A stretch of DNA of 64,000 nucleotides from Cololabis saira (Eukaryota; Chordata; Actinopteri; Beloniformes; Belonidae): contig NC_084598.1 in NCBI RefSeq assembly GCF_033807715.1, positions 47,400,986-47,464,985 of the forward strand, read 5' to 3'. The notes under the pieces are model-generated. The model was not told the origin of the DNA. It made no database searches and saw only the letters and a list, made by a program, of their open reading frames with translations. The position numbers and the translations under genes are program-made. Shown here piece after piece: positions 44,409 through 54,298 of this stretch; position 1 is the stretch's first letter, and every line of letters begins with the position of its first letter.

Positions 44409-45470
44409 GGATGGGAGGACGACCTGAAGAAGTGAAGAAATGCTTAGAAGATGAGAAGTATCTCATTCTTCCCAATGGGCAAAGTGGATACTCCTCCAGG
44501 TGGGTAAATATTGTTACTTATAATCAGTACTGGAGATGAGGGGGGATGAGATCCCCCCTGAAATAAACACGGTCCAAATCATCCCCCTTTCCATCCCTTA
44601 TGTCATTTCATTAATGAATGTGGTTTTACTGCTATTTCAACATTTAGAGTCATCACCAGAAAAATAACATTTGACAATTTTCACCTGAAATAAGTAGAAA
44701 AATCTGCCAGTGGGACAAGATTTATCTTCTCATTACAAGCAAATAAATCTTGTTCCATTGGCAGATTTTTCTACTTATTTCAAGTGAAAATCTACTGCAA
44801 ACAGGTGAAAATTGTTGTTTTTTCCAGTGATGAGTCTTGTTTTAAGTGTAATGAGATTGTTTTACTAAAATGATACATTTTAACTAGAAATAAGACAAAT
44901 ATTCTTGTTAAGATTGTGAGTTTTTGCAGTGATCCATGTTACTTATCCTGTGAAGGACAGAGTCATATTGATAAGTTCAGAAAACTGTTTTTTATTGTTG
45001 TGTTTTGATGTATTTGATGTAAGCCCAGTGGATATTTAAAGCTTACAGAAGGCTGCATTTAACTGCTGCTATGTCATTCCTGCAGTATTTCTGCAGCTGT
45101 TTTGGTCAGTGCTATTATTTGTAATATATTATATTATTTGTAATCAGCACAGATTATCTGTCCCAATATGATAAAATCCACCATCCCCCCTGATTTTTTT
45201 TTACAACTCGAGTACTGCTTATAATCTATGAACTAATGTGACAGGTAGGCTACTTGTGAACCTTCATTAAGACAAACTGTAAGCTTCTTTTATATTTATT
45301 CTTTCAGGTCCAGCTGGCAGTGATGTGCCTGGGGCAGCAGAGCTGCAAGCTGGTTATCTGGACACCAACTGAGCACCTGGAGTTCCACATTTCATTTGAC
45401 AAAGACTTCAGATACACACATGAAACACCTCCAGAACTTTTCACACATACTTCACACAAACATTTGTAGA
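44409..45470 (+). pseudogene. Possible YqaJ-like nuclease gene fragment, two exons
   Basis: Exon 1 (about 44409-44502) encodes MGGRPEEVKKCLEDEKYLIL and PNGQSGYSSRW before a donor GTAAAT. Exon 2 (45309-45470) follows acceptor TTCTTTCAG and encodes VQLAVMCLGQQSCKLVIWTP and EHLEFHISFDKDFRYTHE, ending …SHKHL with a stop at 45468-45470. The joint keeps frame. QVQLAMxxLGxKxCKLVVWTP followed by a Phe-Asp is characteristic, from memory, of YqaJ-type exonuclease domains in fish transposon-associated proteins. The catalytic N-terminal part is not present, so this is a fragment or the last exons of a larger gene. A TATA-like GATATAAAAC lies at 44329. The intron holds MITE sequence. Confidence 0.45.
44525..44935. 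mobile_element. hAT/MITE-related repeat in intron
   Basis: The first part (44530-44690) matches the interior of the hAT element at 10.2-11.0 kb but with about one 27-bp unit. The second (44690-44935) is one arm-pair of the palindromic MITE, ending GTGAGTTTTTGCAGTG. Confidence 0.7.
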
Positions 45471-45769
45471 TGAATTTGGTACAAAGAAGATTCCGCTCTG
45501 CCCCTCTGTATAAAGCTAGGGGGAAAACAGTACAACAGACTTCATTTTTGTTTTCAGTTTTATTAAAAACAGAACCTGAAAGATCCCCTCCTGACATATT
45601 AGGACATACAATATAGGGACATGAATCAAAACATTTTAACACAAAAATGTTGTTTAACAAAAGCACATTACATTTGTGTCTTAAGTGAGAGAGATTCAGT
45701 TTACTGTCGGAGGACTTAAGAAACCAGAAAATATTCACACCTGACAAGCTGAAATCACACTATTTGGAC
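45471..45769. other. Possible 3' UTR, nothing recognised
   Basis: Follows the stop codon of the YqaJ-like exon. A minus-strand frame of 147 codons lacks known motifs and overlaps the exon, so it is not called. Confidence 0.3.
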
Positions 45770-46261
45770 TTTTAAGTAATGCGCATCTTCGCAGGATGGA
45801 GACGCACATTTTGATGTATAACACACCTGGGTGCACTTTACGGTTCGGGCCGTTTTAACTGCCGAAGGAATGGCATAAATTGTGCCAAAATGACATGATT
45901 AATTCAAAATGGCCGACTTCCTGTTGGGTTTGGGCCATGGCGCCAAGAGGCTTTTCTTTAAGTTGCAACATGATACAGGTGTGTACCGATTTTCGTGCAT
46001 GTACGTCAAACCGTATCGTGGGGCTGAGGCACAAAGTTTTCTAGGCGGCGCTGTTGAGCCGTTAGGCCACGCCCACTAATGCAAACCATTAAATATCACA
46101 GTTTTCACCAGGCCTGGCTTGGTGCAAAATTTGGTGACTTTTGGGGCACGTTTAGGGGGAAAAAAGACCCTCATTTCATTTGAAAAATAATTAAAAAAAA
46201 AAAGGAAAATAATTCCTACCGATACAATAGGGCTTTCGCACTGCAAGTGCTCAGGCCCTAA
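45770..46261 (+). mobile_element. Helitron-like dispersed repeat
   Basis: The segment contains AAAATGGCCGACTTCCTGTT and GAGCCGTTAGGCCACGCCC, phrases I recall from a very abundant fish repeat. Its end has a hairpin, GCACT-GCA-AGTGC (46238-46250), then CTAA (46258-46261) before T, consistent with a Helitron 3' terminus (hairpin, then CTRR). The 5' end was not located, so the start is approximate. Confidence 0.45.
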
Positions 46262-46340
46262 TAAAGGCTTTTTTACTTAACATGAAATACATGAATATAT
46301 GAGAAGTTTGTAGAATGCTGGAATTCAGAAACTATGTACA

Positions 46341-46371
46341 TCTTCATCTTCATCTTCATCTTCATCTTCAT
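46341..46371. repeat. CATCTT microsatellite
   Basis: Five copies of TCTTCA/CATCTT in a row. Confidence 0.85.
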
Positions 46372-46479
46372 CACGGTCCAGTCAGAGACTTTCCACACAA
46401 ACTGTTGCTGCTTCAACTCTGAGGACGATCAGGACACGACTCGTCCATCCTGGACACTCTCATCACAACCTGTAGAGGA

Positions 46480-46990
46480 AGAAAGAAGAGAGCAGATAAA
46501 GGAGTGTTTGCAGAGATCCCTCCATCAGCTGTAGAGGAAGAAGAAAGAAGAGAGCAGATAAAGGAGTGTTAGCAGAGATCCCTCCATCAGCTGTAGAGGA
46601 AGAAGAAAGAAGAGAACAGATAAAGGAGTGTTTGCAGAGATCCCTCCATCAGCTGTAGAGGAAGAAGAAAGAAGAGAACAGATAAAGGAGTGTTTGCAGA
46701 GATCCCTCCATCAGCTGTAGAGAAAAGAAGAAAGAAGAGAGCAGATAAAGGAGTGTTAGCAGAGATCCCTCCATCAGCTGTAGAGGAAGAAGAAAGAAGA
46801 GAGCAGATGAAGGAGTGTTAGCAGAGATCCCTCCATCAGCTGTAGAGGAAGAAGAAAGAAGAGAGCAGATAAAGGAGTGTTAGCAGAGATCCCTCCATCA
46901 GCTGTAGAGGAAGAAGAAAGAAGAGAGCAGATAAAGGAGTGTTTGCAGAGATCCCTCCATCAGCTGTAGAGGGAAGAAGAAAGAAGAGAG
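46480..46990. repeat. ~62-bp minisatellite derived from exon-like sequence
   Basis: About eight copies of a 60-64 bp unit containing GAGAGCAGATAAAGGAGTGT and GCAGAGATCCCTCCATCAGC. The last copy reads directly into the open frame at 46991-47263. Confidence 0.9.
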
Positions 46991-47263
46991 CAGATTAATG
47001 AGTGTTTGCAGAGATTCCTCCATCAGCACATCCAGGACTTCAGAGTTCAGAGCTGCAGTGGAGCAGCTGTGTGTCTGAACATCCTGGAAGGCCGTCAGCT
47101 GGAATACACCTTTATTTCTGGACACGTGAACACCAGCACAACACTGGTCTACAACAAACATCTGGACCCTCTGATTGGCCGACTGCTGTCTCTGTGTTTC
47201 TGTCCAATCCTGCAGCCTGTCATCATCCTCCTCTCACAGCTTCATGAGGAAAGCAGCTGCTGA
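46991..47263 (+). CDS. Unrecognised exon-like open frame
   Basis: I do not recognise this protein. The frame reads ECLQRFLHQHIQDFRVQSCS, then VCLNILEGRQLEYTFISGHV and NTSTTLVYNKHLDPLIGRLL. A hydrophobic stretch (LLSLCFCPILQPVIILLSQL) precedes a stop at 47261-47263. It begins in the last unit of the minisatellite. It lies antisense to, and about 100 bp from, the NLR LRR exons. It may be the terminal exon of an unrelated gene, part of an unrecognised transposon, or chance. No start codon or acceptor is compelling. Confidence 0.3.
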   Translation, partial: QINECLQRFLHQHIQDFRVQSCSGAAVCLNILEGRQLEYTFISGHVNTSTTLVYNKHLDPLIGRLLSLCFCPILQPVIILLSQLHEESSC

Positions 47264-47360
47264 GAAGCTGTAGCTTCACTGGAAACACTGATCTTTGATA
47301 CCAACTGGTTTTAGTAGAAAACTGCTGGAAGCAGCAGAACCGAGTCCAACCTGCACTGAC

Positions 47361-47537
47361 CTGAGAGTCTGCAGCTGGTAGTCTGGACTCTCCACCAGAT
47401 CAGAAAGCTGCTTCACATCTGCAGCCTGCAGGTTGAAGTTCCCCCTCAGGTCCAGAAGTTTCAGATGGGAGGGGTTGGACTTCAGAGCTGAGACCAGAGA
47501 CGAACAGCTGATCTCTGACAGACCGCACCACTTCAAC
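47361..47537 (-). CDS. NLR-type leucine-rich-repeat exon (third seen)
   Basis: A 177-bp exon bounded by GTCTTTGTTCAG| and |GTCAGTGCAGG on the minus strand. It encodes [40 protein letters not shown] and [19 protein letters not shown]. The (L/C)xxCxLSExSCxxLxSALxSNPSxLxxLDLxxN pattern is the ribonuclease-inhibitor-type LRR of fish NLRC3/NLRP-like innate immune receptors. Each such exon adds one LRR unit, and an identical exon length allows exon gain or loss without frame change. The repeat's third block ([20 protein letters not shown]) is slightly unusual. Downstream exons (such as a B30.2 domain) were not found in the sequence to the left. Confidence 0.85.
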
Positions 47538-47683
47538 CTGAACAAAGACACCAGAGAAGAAGAACTCAGAGCAGTCAGATGGTCAGTGTGGATCAGTAGA
47601 AGATCAGCCTGATGTCTGCAGGTTAGTGTCAACACAACTTTCACATCAGATTCATCTGAACACACAACTAAAACATGTCTGAC

Positions 47684-47860
47684 CTCAGAGTGTCCAGTCT
47701 GCAGTCTGGACTCTCCAGAAATCCACTCAGACGTTCCACTCCGTAATCCTGCAGGTTCGTGTTCCCACTCAGGTCCAGAAGTTTCAGATGGGAGGGGTTG
47801 GACTTCAGAGCTGAGACCAGAGAAGAACAGCTGATCTCTGACAGACTGCAGCGCTGCAAC
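47684..47860 (-). CDS. NLR-type leucine-rich-repeat exon (second seen)
   Basis: Exactly 177 bp, bounded by CTTTCTGTTCAG| and |GTCAGACATG. It encodes [40 protein letters not shown] and [19 protein letters not shown]. It is close in sequence to the next exon (47361-47537), so the pair probably arose by exon duplication. The 146-bp intron between them is short. Together with the exon at 63.6 kb it shows a host NLR gene on the minus strand whose products act as cytosolic sensors, by family inference. Confidence 0.87.
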
Positions 47861-48690
47861 CTGAACAGAAAGTAAAACATGTTCCAGTTTCATCAGAGAA
47901 GTGTTTCTTCAAATATAAACTTTGTCATCAGGTCCATGTGGGTCACCACCGTATCTGGACTTTATAAAACAGGTTTTACACTTTTGTTACATCCATGATG
48001 TGGGTTCCTGGTTGTTCCTCTGACATGTTCACCTTTACTGAACATCCTGAGCTTTTCTGGTCCAAGTCTGACACTAGATTAAGATGAAAACACCAACATA
48101 CACACCAATCCTTTTGATTAGTGTTGATGTTCAAATATTGTTCAAAGCAGCAGTTTAGAGATCAGAAGCTGATCTAGCAACAATTATTAACACCAGAATG
48201 GATCTGTGGAGAACTGCTGGACTTTATATCATGTGTCCAGTTTTATATCATTTATGCAGGATTCCTGAGGTTTTTATCATAATGATCCTTGTATGTTATA
48301 AAGAGTTAAAATGATGTTTTCTGAGAGCAGAAGATATTAAAATACTTTACTTTTAGTAATGTGTCATTTATAATCTGAATTAACTTGCAAACACCTAATA
48401 ATTCTGTTACAACTGAGTTTATCAGTTAATATCTTACTGTTAGTTAAAGATAAGAATGATTGAATTCTGTATATTTATCAGACTAATTCAACAGATTCTG
48501 AAGTCTGTGTGAAACTAAACATCAGGTTCTGTATCGCTTGCACTTGAAAAGTCTTTGCTTGAACAACTAATGATCTGCTTGATTAAAGGACATTTGTGAA
48601 TTAAACCCACACGGGAGGATCTAAGACACTTCCTGTCAGGACGATCACTTTGACGCTCCACCTGTAGCCGTCAGTCCAACCTGTCCAGGT
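47861..48690. other. NLR intron, single-copy-looking part
   Basis: No exon or recognisable repeat is seen. AT-rich sequence precedes a repeat region beginning near 48690. Confidence 0.45.
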
Positions 48691-49039
48691 CTGAGGCCTC
48701 GTTTACACGCAGCAACAACGCTGCTGTTTTCATGAGTTTTAGCCGTTCGTTTACACCAAAACGAAGCTCAAAGTCTCCAAAAACCATCATTCCTGAAAAC
48801 TCCGGCCAAAGTGGAGATTTTTAAAACCTCCGTCTTCACGTTTGCTTGTAAACGGAGAGAAACTGACATTTAGGCTTCAGAACGTCACATTATGGACAGA
48901 AACGTCACCAGCGTCATGAGTTTACGGTTTGTTTGGCCGCTGTGATCATGATGGATGCTGTTAAAGTAGTGCTGGTTTTTACGTTTGTGCAAACACTTTT
49001 CATCTGTTTCATTTGCATTCACAACTGCTGTATTATGTG
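48690..49039. repeat. Dispersed repeat, left of L2 copy 2
   Basis: Contains TCGTTTACACGCAGCAACAA and CTTGTAAACGGAGAGAAACT, typical of a fish DNA-element family. A continuation seems to resume right of the L2 insertion (51562-51790, GCGCCCCCACATAGAAGG). The exact L2 5' boundary is uncertain. Confidence 0.45.
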
Positions 49040-51561
49040 GAGGAGCAGAGGAGCATTGTCAGACACTCCCCCTGACAATGCAGGGTCCAGGCCAGGATGC
49101 AGAGCTGTAGTTTAACAGGGCTGGAGGCGAGGCTTAGTCAGTTAGAGGTCCGGTTTGGCCAACCAGACCATAGTCCGATAGAATCCTCTGCGGACCGGCC
49201 CGTAGCAGCTGAGCGTAACCGCTCCCCTGCAGCTCCCCGGCAGCCGGCCAGGCAGGGCAGCTGGGTGACGGTTCGGAGGAAGGGTAGTCTTAAAGGGCTC
49301 AGCGACACATCTGTTGCTTCTCAAGGACCAACGCCTGCCAACAAAACTGTAGGATTGCATTATGTAATTAGCGACTCTAAAACTGTAGGATTACATGATA
49401 TTGGCGACTCTGGCCAGGTGCCTAGCAAAATAGAAGTGGTAGCAGTTCCCCGCCCTCCAAAAGTTCACCAGGTGCAGCGTTATAGAGGCGTTAACCAAGA
49501 TAACCTTGTAAAAATTAAAACCAATGCACATTTGGTACCAATTACAGACCGAAAAATTAGATGCGGACTACTAAATATACGATCATTAAGCTCTAAGTCT
49601 CTGTTAGTAAATGATATAATTACAGAGAGCAGGAGTGATATTTTCTGCTTAACAGAAACATGGTTACAGGAGGAAGAGTATGTTAGTTTGAATGAATCAA
49701 CTCCGCCCGGCTACTTTAATCATCACATTCCTAGAAGCACGGGCCGAGGCGGAGGAGTCGCAGCAATTTATAACTCCGGTCTCCAAACAAAAATTGAACC
49801 CAAGTGCAACTATAATACATTTGAAAGCCTCATGCTTGGTCTGAAATTTCTGAGCCGGAAGGGTTCAGTGCTAGGGCCAATCTTGTTCAGTTTATACATG
49901 CAGCCGTTGGGAAGTATAATCCAGAATCACGGCATACACTTTCATTGTTATGCTGATGATACGCAGCTCTATTTGTCTATGAAGCCGGATGAAACAGAAC
50001 CGTTAGTTAAACTTCAGGCATGTCTTAGGGACATCAAGGACTGGATGTCTAGAAATTTCCTGCTTCTAAATTCAGATAAAACAGAGGTTATCATTCTTGG
50101 TCCAGAGCATCTTAGGAAGGGATTAGATGGTGTTGCGATGGCTTCCAGTGCAACTGTGAGAAATCTTGGTGTTATTTTCGATCAGGATTTGTCGTTTAAA
50201 CCATATGTCAATCAGGTTTGTAAAATAGCCTTTTTCCATCTCCGTAATATTGCAAAGATTAGGAAAATCCTCTCACAGAGTGATGCAGAAAAACTAGTTC
50301 ATGCGTTTGTATCTTCTAGACTAGATTACTGTAATGTGTTGTTAGCAGGATGTCCAAGTAATTTGCTGAATATGCTCCAGCTGATCCAAAATGCAGCAGC
50401 ACGAGTACTGACAGGAATTAGCAGGAGAGACCACGTCTCTCCAGTGTTAGCGTCGCTCCATTGGTTACCCGTAAAATTCAGAATCCAATTTAAAATTGTA
50501 TTACTTGCGTATAAAGCCCAAAACGGCTTAGCTCCGCATTATTTGCAAGACCTGATAGTGCCTTATGTTCCTGTCAGAGCTCTCCGTTCTCAGAGTGCAG
50601 GTTTACTCGTAGTTCCTAGAGTATCTAAATGTAGATTTGGAGGGCGGGCGTTCTGCTATCAGGCGCCACTACTATGGAACCAACTTCCAATCTGGGTTAA
50701 GGGGGCTGACACCACCTCCACCTTTAAAACTAAACTTAAAACATTTCTGTTTAGTAAAGCCTATAGTTAGTGTTTAGTAAACCTCTAGCTGGTGTTGGTA
50801 AATCTCTAGGTAGTGTAAACTTTAGTGTGTCAGAGTCGCTCCTGTGGTTTCTTGTGCTGGCCCCCCCTTCTCCTCCCTTTTCTCTCTTTTGTCCATGTTG
50901 CAGCATCCTTTGCCGGACACCGGAACCTGCAGGTGGTCGTGGGTGGCTTGTAGCTTGCATTACGGAGCACAAGTCTTTCCCCGACCCTGCACCCCAACCT
51001 GGGACTTGCTGATTGGGCCGGAGCTTCGGGAGCTGCGTGCTGGCCTGCGGTCCCCACCCCTGGTCATCCCGTTGCTGCCCCCCCCTTCTCCTCCCTTTTC
51101 TCTCTTTTGTCCTGCAGGTGGCCATGGGTGGCTTGTAGCTTGCATTACGGAGCACAAGTCTTTTCCTGACCCTGCACCCCAACCTGGGACTTGCTGATTG
51201 GGCCGGAGCTTCGGGAACTGTGTGCTGGCCTGCGGTCCCCACCCCCGGTCATCCCGTTGCTGCTTCCACCTGCCTGCTGTGCTGTTGCCGTCCCTGACCC
51301 ACCAGTCTGGCCCTCGGCAGGAGGGTCCCCCCTGATGAGCCTGGTCCTGCTCAAGGTTTCTTCCCTCCTAAAGGGGAGTTTTTCCTTGCCACTGTTTGGC
51401 TTAAGGTTTTTCTCCCACTAGGGGAGTTTTTACCTGCCATTGTTTATGTAATAACTGCTCGGGGGTCATGTTCTGGGTATGGGTCTCTGTAAAGCGTCTA
51501 GAGACAACTCTGTTGTATTAGACGCTATATAAATAAAATTGAATTGAATTGAATTGAATAG
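49040..51561 (+). mobile_element. L2-clade LINE, copy 2 (internal in-frame deletion)
   Basis: Same family as copy 1, with the 5' part of the gene preserved and the same 3' UTR including internal duplications (50860-51270) and an (ATTGA)n tail (51538-51560). Compared with copy 1, the sequence between positions equivalent to 4224 and 5898 is missing. Elsewhere the two copies differ only at scattered bases. The L2 5' end is approximate. It lies in the large intron of the NLR gene, antisense to it. Confidence 0.85.
49097..50770 (+). CDS. L2 ORF2 with in-frame deletion (EN fragment fused to RT C-terminal half)
   Basis: The intact 557-codon frame starts [20 protein letters not shown], a short coiled-coil-like N-terminus. 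It proceeds through the basic linker and the first part of the endonuclease ([31 protein letters not shown]). It then jumps from [12 protein letters not shown] directly to [14 protein letters not shown], the [10 protein letters not shown] box and the complete C-terminus. The endonuclease catalytic residues near GDFNIH and SDH, and reverse transcriptase motifs before GSVLGP (including the first catalytic aspartate), are gone. It cannot be an active enzyme, yet the reading frame is undamaged. A product could be made if transcribed; function is unknown. Confidence 0.8.
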   Translation: MQSCSLTGLEARLSQLEVRFGQPDHSPIESSADRPVAAERNRSPAAPRQPARQGSWVTVRRKGSLKGLSDTSVASQGPTPANKTVGLHYVISDSKTVGLHDIGDSGQVPSKIEVVAVPRPPKVHQVQRYRGVNQDNLVKIKTNAHLVPITDRKIRCGLLNIRSLSSKSLLVNDIITESRSDIFCLTETWLQEEEYVSLNESTPPGYFNHHIPRSTGRGGGVAAIYNSGLQTKIEPKCNYNTFESLMLGLKFLSRKGSVLGPILFSLYMQPLGSIIQNHGIHFHCYADDTQLYLSMKPDETEPLVKLQACLRDIKDWMSRNFLLLNSDKTEVIILGPEHLRKGLDGVAMASSATVRNLGVIFDQDLSFKPYVNQVCKIAFFHLRNIAKIRKILSQSDAEKLVHAFVSSRLDYCNVLLAGCPSNLLNMLQLIQNAAARVLTGISRRDHVSPVLASLHWLPVKFRIQFKIVLLAYKAQNGLAPHYLQDLIVPYVPVRALRSQSAGLLVVPRVSKCRFGGRAFCYQAPLLWNQLPIWVKGADTTSTFKTKLKTFLFSKAYS

Positions 51562-52272
51562 AAGGAATGCTCGGAGCTCTGCAACTTTACATCAACTTTA
51601 TCTCCAACCAAGACAAAGGGTTGCCTGGCAACGGCGTCGGCGTCATCTTTGGATCCGACCAGGGTGAACCGCTCGCTGGTGAGAAAACTCTGAAAACGAA
51701 GGAGTTGTCCCGGAGGAATGCCGTGAGAACTTCAGGATGTCGCGGTCATCGCTACTGTCCCTTTAGGAGTTACTGCGCCCCCACATAGAAGGTCAGACGA
51801 CTGTCATGCTCGGACAGTGTCATGAAAAAAGTATCTGCACCCTCTACTAAACTATTACTAGGTTGGGTCTGTTGGTGACCTGTTTCCTGTTTTATTTTGA
51901 AAGAACATCCTTGTTTGTTTAGTTCTTTCTTTGACTCCCCTTGGACCCGTCCATCCTGATTGTTTGCACCTGTGTCTCCTCAGTCCTTGAGAGGACATGT
52001 GTCTCTTCCTGGCTGTTGGTCCGTCTGTCTTCATTCCTGCTCTCTTTCAGTCCTGGCTGGTTGTCAGTCTGACGCCTCCCACTCATCTTCACCATTCTCT
52101 CATTTCTGTTAGAGGACTTTCTCTGGGTTTTGATGTTTTGTTAAATAAAGGACTTTGCTGCCATCTGTCACCTTTGGGTTTCCTGCATTTGGGTTCTGGA
52201 ATATCAACTCATGACAAAACCTGCAGCTGCAAACACAAGAAAGTACAAAGTACAAACATGTACTTTGGCCTG
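51562..52272. repeat. Dispersed repeats right of L2 copy 2
   Basis: 51562-51790 resumes the element interrupted by L2. 51830-52220 ends …TTGTTAAATAAAGGACTTTG and TGCATTTGGGTTCTGGAATA, which resembles a common fish repeat with a polyadenylation signal, possibly an LTR. The class is not resolved. Confidence 0.35.
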
Positions 52273-52485
52273 GGGTCCGTTTCACAAAGCAGGTTCAACA
52301 AACACTGAGTTTAATCCTGAACTCTTTGTTGATCTACTCTGAGATCGGAAACTCTGAGTTTTCGGTTCCAGAACAGCGGATTTGAGGTAATTTACTCAAC
52401 TCTAAGTAGTTTCACCGGGAGTTAAGCGCGAGCGTGAGGGAAATAAAAAGCCATCATCAGTAGATCGCTGATACAAGGATTCACC

Positions 52486-52690
52486 ATGGCAACCGGCGAC
52501 ACAAAAGAGCGACATACATTTTCTTTTTTTTCTTTTTAACTTTATTTATCTTTTCAATTTACAAAATCCCTTTGAGGAAACGTTAGTTTGCATCTGAAGA
52601 TCCACATACTTCACGCCACTGGAGTTAGAAGCGTTAATACGTGCATATGGCGAGTATGAGAGCAGATTTTGAAAAACAAAAATGAAATTT
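52486..52690 (+). pseudogene. Harbinger Myb/SANT-like protein remnant
   Basis: The ATG at 52486 opens MATGDTKERHT. After a T-rich interruption (about 52517-52600) the reading resumes as YFTPLELEALIRAYGEYESR. The FTPxELExLIxAYxEY pattern is that of the Myb/SANT-like DNA-binding protein encoded next to the transposase in animal Harbinger elements. It is a fragment only. Confidence 0.6.
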
Positions 52691-52978
52691 TATTGTCAAT
52701 TAGATCAGGGTACGGCAGCTGCCACACCTCGGCTTCAGGGGAGAATGTAAATGGTTTTTTTTAAATACATTTATGGAATTACTCTATCTATTTGTATTGA
52801 TGTATTCTATTACTTCATACATATAAAATAACTACAAATGCATATCAGAACAACATGATGGATTTCAGTAGGTATTATCTATCCCAACACTTGTACCCCC
52901 CCCCCTCATATCTTGAAATGTCCCAGCGTCCCTGACGACAGTGGTCGCTATCAATCTCGTTTTTAGTGCGCTCTGCAG

Positions 52979-53191
52979 ATATAATATATGTCCTGCCATT
53001 TTCTTTCTTTTTATTTAAATTGATTTATTTTATTATATTTATGTTACTTATGTAATGACTTATGCACTTCATCCACTTTATGTCTCATACTGTATTTGTT
53101 TATTTAATTCCTTGATGCCTGACTGTCCACGGTCAATGTTCTGACTGTAATTGGAACTTTTAAATAAAGTTTTAAATAAAGTTAAAAAAAA
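52979..53191 (+). mobile_element. Short retroposed insert with 14-bp target duplication
   Basis: AGTGCGCTCTGCAG occurs at 52965-52978 and 53192-53205, directly at both edges. The insert ends AATAAAGTTTTAAATAAAGT and a run of A. This is a 5'-truncated poly-A retroposon (LINE or retrogene tail) of unknown source. The BEL/Pao element later inserted one base beyond the right duplicate. Confidence 0.85.
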
Positions 53192-53211
53192 AGTGCGCTC
53201 TGCAGTGTTAC

Positions 53212-53931
53212 TGTTCCGGTTTTTTGAAAATCCCCCCGGACAGGGTGTAGGGAGAGTGGACGAGGAATAACTCAGCTTTTCTTTGTTTTTATTTTCTTGA
53301 AATTAATGTACTGCTTCTCTGGCAGTACAACGTACATTTGGGTTGTAGCAGCAGGTTATAAACCTGTGAAAAAGAAATGAAATCCAAGTACAATAGTTAA
53401 TTACCTCAAACGGAATCATATAATCAATAACAACAAAAAGCAATAACCATCGTCATCATCATTGTCATCATTTGTCATAATTAAATACAATTAAATGGGG
53501 ATTTACAAATACAAAATAAACTGCTTTGCACTTTTGCAAGTAAAGACAAAAAGTTAATCTTGTCTTAAGTTTTGAGCCGCGATGTTCATTCATAACTTAA
53601 AACGGCGTGCTCCGCCACACCCACAAACAAACGCACACACATCTCCAGGTGCCGACAGCGCGACAGCAACCATGTCACACACAAGTGATCGCAGCCGCGA
53701 GATGCGGATCCAGCACAGCAAGTATAAACAAAACCCGTCACATTAATAAACGGAGCTCTTACCAGTACCGCATCACTCTCCCGACAATTTTACGTCACCG
53801 CACGGATCGCTTCCGCTTATGGCGCAACCGGCGGCACACAGCTGATTAATAATGACATCACACCGTGGACCACCCACCTTACACCCCGCTCCTCCCACTG
53901 TGATTTATTGGAAGTGATTTCTAACTTAACA
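53212..53931 (-). repeat. 3' LTR of BEL/Pao element
   Basis: 720 bp, matches 60711-61429. It ends TGTTAAG… / …GGAACA in element sense, with the usual TG…CA termini. Confidence 0.93.
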
Positions 53932-54298
53932 CCTCCCACTTGACCGACTGATCATGAGATTCAAGAGGTCACACGTTTACACATAGCAAGTTACAAGTTA
54001 CATTCTTTTTTTTTTTTTTTTTTTTTTTTTCAAAGTACATATGCAGGTTAGTGTTGATCGCGAAGAAGGGGTGCAACTGTCACTGTTCAGGCACCTCCCC
54101 GACAGATGTGTTGTGTTCTGTCGGGATTGGTTGGGGTGTGTATTCATCTTCTTTCTTCGTGTAATGGTGCAAGTGGTGGCGGAGGCAGCACAGACACATA
54201 CCAACCAGCCTGAGAGAGAGAGAGTAGGAGGGGGCCTCCTGAGGCAGTGCCTGCAGGATCAGGGGGGTTGGGTGATGGCAGCCAATGATGTCTTGGAG
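53932..54298. other. Post-pol region of BEL/Pao
   Basis: Non-coding in element sense, including a T-run (54006-54030 on the plus strand) that is an A-run in sense. No env or accessory frame. Confidence 0.6.

Noticed and set aside
45304..45747. 147-codon minus-strand frame
   Set aside because: Antisense to the YqaJ-like exon and its 3' flank; no recognisable motif.
48933..49115. Small membrane protein (60 codons with a hydrophobic stretch)
   Set aside because: It lies across the junction of a dispersed repeat and the L2 5' end; no supporting signal.
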